Shown here piece after piece: positions 7,276 to 9,407 of a stretch of DNA of 9,407 bases. The DNA is from Flavobacteriaceae bacterium (lineage in GTDB: Bacteria > Bacteroidota > Bacteroidia > Flavobacteriales > Flavobacteriaceae). The stretch is from contig CP070731.1 in NCBI GenBank assembly GCA_020347545.1, forward strand, positions 2,264,509 through 2,273,915, written 5' to 3'. Both the position numbers and the translations under genes were made by a program. The notes under the pieces are model-generated. The model was not told where the DNA came from. It ran no database searches and saw nothing but the letters and a program-made list of their open reading frames with translations. Every line of letters begins with the position of its first letter. Positions within the stretch are counted from its first letter, which is position 1.

Positions 7276-7304
7276 CAAACTTAAGGAATAATGCGGTTTA
7301 ACAA
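7276..7304 (-). promoter_or_regulatory. Bacteroidota promoter for pepE
   Basis: Reading the minus strand, TTTTG (its TTG is the complement of 7302-7304) is followed by an 18-base spacer and then TAAGTTTG (complement of 7276-7283), an exact TAnnTTTG match. Initiation would be near 7270, leaving only about 8 untranslated bases before the ATG at 7262. This is the best complete two-element promoter in the window. Confidence 0.6.
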
Positions 7305-7358
7305 AAGATTATCATTCCCTGGGTTTTCTTTTAAGCTGTAGATTCGTTTCTTTGAAAG

Positions 7359-8141
7359 ATGAATCGGGCACCACTTCTGTTCTTTTTACTTCTTTGCTTT
7401 TTGGCCACAGGCCAGGAGAACAGAGAAATCATCTCAGGAAAGGTATTGAACGATACTATTCCGCTCGAAAATGTCCATATTATCAATAAGAATTCTCGTA
7501 AAGGAACAATAACGAACAGGCTGGGCGGGTTTAAAATTTCAGCAGCCGTAAATGATACCTTGATCATTTCAGACATACAGTTTGAAAAAAGAATCATCCT
7601 GGTCAATCAGGGCCATCTTCTCGATAAATTTATAATGATAAACCTACTTGAACTCACCAACGAACTGGATGAGGTAATTGTCAAACAATACGAAGATATG
7701 TCAGAAGAACTTGGACTTCCCAATGCGGGCAAAAAACCTTTGAATAAGCTGGAGCGCAACCTCAACCATTACAGTCAGAAAAGTACCGCTGTTGTCATCT
7801 TACAAGCCCTTCTCTTCAAACCAGGCGGCATTGACGATGTCTACAACATCGTATCGGGTAACAGAAAAAGAGACAGGAAATTAAAAGCACTGATCGAGCA
7901 GGATAAGGAGGATGCACGAAATCTAAGTTTTTCAAAGAAGCTGCGGGAACAATTTCAGGATGACTTTTTTATTAAATCCGTAAAGATCCAGAAAGAACAT
8001 ATCAATACTTATATCAATTTTTGTATCCCCTTGGGAATAATCAACTTGTATGACAAGGGAAGAATGATCGAAGTAATAGATATCCTTCTCAAAAACAAAG
8101 AACCCTATTTTGAATCCCTAAATACGATTGAGGAGTATTGA
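7359..8141 (+). CDS. Exported carboxypeptidase-like regulatory domain protein
   Basis: The molecular function is unknown. The 260-residue protein starts with a signal peptide (hydrophobic residues 5-17, likely cleavage near Gln19). Residues 25-110 read as a CarboxypepD_reg-like beta-sandwich: ISGKVLNDTIPLENVHI, then GTITNRLGGFKI, then a DTLIISDIQF strand. This is the same module that caps many TonB-dependent receptors. No beta-barrel follows. The C-terminal 150 residues are charged and probably helical (for example NRKRDRKLKALIEQDKED) and contain no motif I recognise. Stand-alone proteins of this kind are common in Bacteroidota and are probably periplasmic or envelope-associated. A -7-like TAGATTCG (7339-7346, one mismatch) is the only upstream signal. 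The gene converges on the DNA glycosylase, with 22 bases between their stop codons. Confidence 0.8.
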   Translation: MNRAPLLFFLLLCFLATGQENREIISGKVLNDTIPLENVHIINKNSRKGTITNRLGGFKISAAVNDTLIISDIQFEKRIILVNQGHLLDKFIMINLLELTNELDEVIVKQYEDMSEELGLPNAGKKPLNKLERNLNHYSQKSTAVVILQALLFKPGGIDDVYNIVSGNRKRDRKLKALIEQDKEDARNLSFSKKLREQFQDDFFIKSVKIQKEHINTYINFCIPLGIINLYDKGRMIEVIDILLKNKEPYFESLNTIEEY

Positions 8142-8163
8142 TCGAGTCGGTTAACTCCTGTGC

Positions 8164-8772
8164 TCAGGTACCGAGATACTTCCAAAGGTACTTGCTCGCA
8201 AGGCTTCTGTAGGGATCCCACACCGAGGCAATCTCTTTCATTTTTAATTTCAATTCTTTCTTTTCGAGTTCCAGTCCATAAAGCTTTTTCATCGCATTCT
8301 GTATCCCGAGATCATCAACGGGAAAAACATTAGGACGATCCATGGGAAACATCAGGATCATCTGGACTGTCCATCGTCCCACTCCTTTGATCTGGCTCAG
8401 ATAGTCAATTATTTCTTCATCTTGTTTTTGCTCGAGATACTCAAAACTCATGTCATTCTTCAAACTGAATTCGGCAACGTTTTTAACATAATTCGCCTTG
8501 CTATTGGATAATCCGATTCCACGTAGCACTTCATGTTCTTTGCTCAACAAACTTTCAGCCTCGGGATAGCCATCAACAAAAAGTCCTGTAAAGCGACTCC
8601 AGATAACCTTGACAACCTTTGTTGATAATTGTTGAGAAACAATCGATGCAAGAAGTGAATGATATATATCAATATCCGGTTCGGGCTTTATTTGAATATC
8701 CAACTGCTTGATCGTCTCGAACAACAATTTGTCGCGCTTGTAATGTTGAATTATTTCTTCCGGTGAGATCAA
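8164..8772 (-). CDS. DNA-3-methyladenine glycosylase, AlkA-type HhH-GPD family, TTG start
   Basis: This is a base-excision repair enzyme expected to release alkylated purines such as 3-methyladenine from DNA. It has the HhH-GPD fold: SLLASIVSQQLSTKVV (39-54) near the N-terminus, the helix-hairpin-helix with LSQIKGVGRWTVQMIL (125-140), and the catalytic Asp154 in FPVDDLGIQ. WDPYRSLASKYLWKY at the C-terminus is the usual AlkA ending. There is no cysteine cluster, so it is not an iron-sulfur EndoIII/MutY type. At 202 residues it lacks the extra N-terminal domain of E. coli AlkA, as do many short homologues. A TAG lies directly upstream of the TTG in frame and the next Met is residue 108, well inside the fold. 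TTG is therefore the most likely start, although ATT or ATA a few codons in cannot be excluded. No clear promoter is visible in the 75-base divergent gap. Confidence 0.9.
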   Translation of the reverse strand: MISPEEIIQHYKRDKLLFETIKQLDIQIKPEPDIDIYHSLLASIVSQQLSTKVVKVIWSRFTGLFVDGYPEAESLLSKEHEVLRGIGLSNSKANYVKNVAEFSLKNDMSFEYLEQKQDEEIIDYLSQIKGVGRWTVQMILMFPMDRPNVFPVDDLGIQNAMKKLYGLELEKKELKLKMKEIASVWDPYRSLASKYLWKYLGT

Positions 8773-8811
8773 CTATACTTTGAAAATTATTAATTATACT
8801 AAATGTCTGCT

Positions 8812-8819
8812 TACCTTTG
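8812..8819 (+). promoter_or_regulatory. Bacteroidota -7 element for the DUF6702-like gene
   Basis: TACCTTTG is an exact TAnnTTTG match, 28 bases before the ATG. Initiation near 8825 would give a short AT-rich leader. The only upstream TTTG (8779-8782) is 29 bases away, beyond the usual 17-23 spacing, so a normal -33 element is not evident. Confidence 0.5.
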
Positions 8820-8847
8820 CAAAAACTAAATTAATAAATTTAAAACT

Positions 8848-9345
8848 ATGCGTAAGTATTTTTTTCTGATAGCATTTCTAACCTTGCCCTTATTTTCGTT
8901 TACAATTCACAAACACTATGTTAGTCTGACACAAATCGAATTCAAAGAAGAAAAAAAGGCCGTTCAAATTACAATGCGATGTTTCTTGGATGATATAGAA
9001 GATGCCGTGGAAATAAGAACAGGTGAAAAGCTTGAACTGGCATCGAAAAATGAGCATGAAAAAGCCGGGATTTATATGGAATCCTACCTTAGAAACAAAT
9101 TCAATATTTGGATCAATGGAGAACAAAAGGATTATAATTATCTTGGAAAGGAATATGAGGATAATGAGGTTTTCTTTTATCTGGAATTGGAAAACATAAC
9201 AGACATCAGTTCTATTTCGGTACAGAACAGTATTTTATTGGAAGCTTTTGAAGAGCAACAAAATATCGTAAAACTCAATATAAAAGGAGTTGATAAAACG
9301 TTTATCCTGGTCAGGGCAAATGATAAAGAAATGTTAAAATTTTAG
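8848..9345 (+). CDS. Exported DUF6702-like protein
   Basis: The function is unknown. The 165-residue product begins with a signal peptide (RKYFFLIAFLTLPLFSF, residues 2-18), followed by HKHYVSLTQIEF (21-32), the hallmark of the Bacteroidota DUF6702 family as I recall it. Further family-like segments are FLDDIEDAVEI, YMESYLRNKFNIWING, LGKEYEDNEVFFYLELE and a closing VDKTFILVRAND. The pattern suggests an all-beta periplasmic protein. There is one cysteine (Cys45), no lipobox and no catalytic motif. The protein is predicted to be soluble in the periplasm. In flavobacterial genomes such genes often precede an M1-family metallopeptidase gene; the right window edge prevents checking this here. It diverges from the glycosylase gene and has its own -7 element. 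Confidence 0.8.
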   Translation: MRKYFFLIAFLTLPLFSFTIHKHYVSLTQIEFKEEKKAVQITMRCFLDDIEDAVEIRTGEKLELASKNEHEKAGIYMESYLRNKFNIWINGEQKDYNYLGKEYEDNEVFFYLELENITDISSISVQNSILLEAFEEQQNIVKLNIKGVDKTFILVRANDKEMLKF

Positions 9346-9374
9346 GCTTTTTCTCTAATTTACAAGAATTGGTT

Positions 9375-9390
9375 AATTTCGAGCGAAATT
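9375..9390 (+). promoter_or_regulatory. 16-base inverted repeat in the gap before the next, unseen gene
   Basis: AATTTCG and CGAAATT are exact reverse complements separated by AG. A -7-like TAATTTCG (9374-9381, one mismatch to TAnnTTTG) overlaps the left arm. No T-run follows, so it is not a standard intrinsic terminator for the DUF6702-like gene 29 bases upstream. It could be an operator or a weak hairpin. The rest of 9346-9407 is AT-rich and holds no gene I can support. Confidence 0.3.
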
Positions 9391-9407
9391 TACAAAAAAC
9401 ACAAAAC

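Noticed and set aside
8131..8159. AGGAGT / ACTCCT inverted repeat between the convergent genes as a bidirectional terminator
   Set aside because: It has a six-base stem with a 17-base loop and no T-run on either side; this is compatible with chance.

Overview
The window looks like chromosomal DNA from a gliding or T9SS-bearing marine-type member of the Flavobacteriaceae (phylum Bacteroidota). Three things support this. It carries an adjacent porU-porV pair of the type IX secretion system. Several proteins match families largely confined to Bacteroidota (DUF5362-like, DUF6702-like, short CarboxypepD_reg-like proteins). The gaps contain Bacteroidota-style -7 elements (TAnnTTTG) and no Shine-Dalgarno sequences ahead of the ATGs. 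I see no mobile elements, phage genes, CRISPR arrays, tRNAs or rRNAs. No gene-free stretch exceeds about 110 bases.

Layout. Positions 1-3949 hold the 3' part of porU (C25-family sortase of T9SS, truncated by the left window edge) followed 37 bases later by porV (outer-membrane shuttle barrel). Positions 4058-4917 hold a coupled pair, cdd (cytidine deaminase) and a group III truncated haemoglobin, joined by a TGATG stop/start overlap and preceded by a plausible promoter. Positions 4941-6067 hold a stand-alone FabH-like ketoacyl synthase III behind a perfect TATCTTTG -7 element, with an 18-bp perfect palindrome over its -33 region. Positions 6143-7262 hold a small three-helix membrane protein (DUF5362-like) that converges, with one base between stop codons, on a minus-strand peptidase E (pepE). 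Positions 7359-8772 hold an exported CarboxypepD_reg-like protein converging on a minus-strand AlkA-type DNA glycosylase that appears to start with TTG. Positions 8848-9345 hold an exported DUF6702-like protein, followed by 62 bases of probable upstream region for the next gene.

How the genes relate. PorU and PorV work together: PorV shuttles secreted cargo bearing C-terminal domains (CTDs) to PorU, which cleaves and releases or anchors it at the cell surface. The cdd-globin pair is probably co-transcribed and translationally coupled, but no shared pathway is obvious. The remaining genes look like individually transcribed housekeeping or conserved hypothetical genes. Overall this is an ordinary core-genome region. 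I did not find convincing evidence of a new system. The most testable oddities are the palindrome at the ketoacyl synthase promoter and the deaminase-globin coupling.
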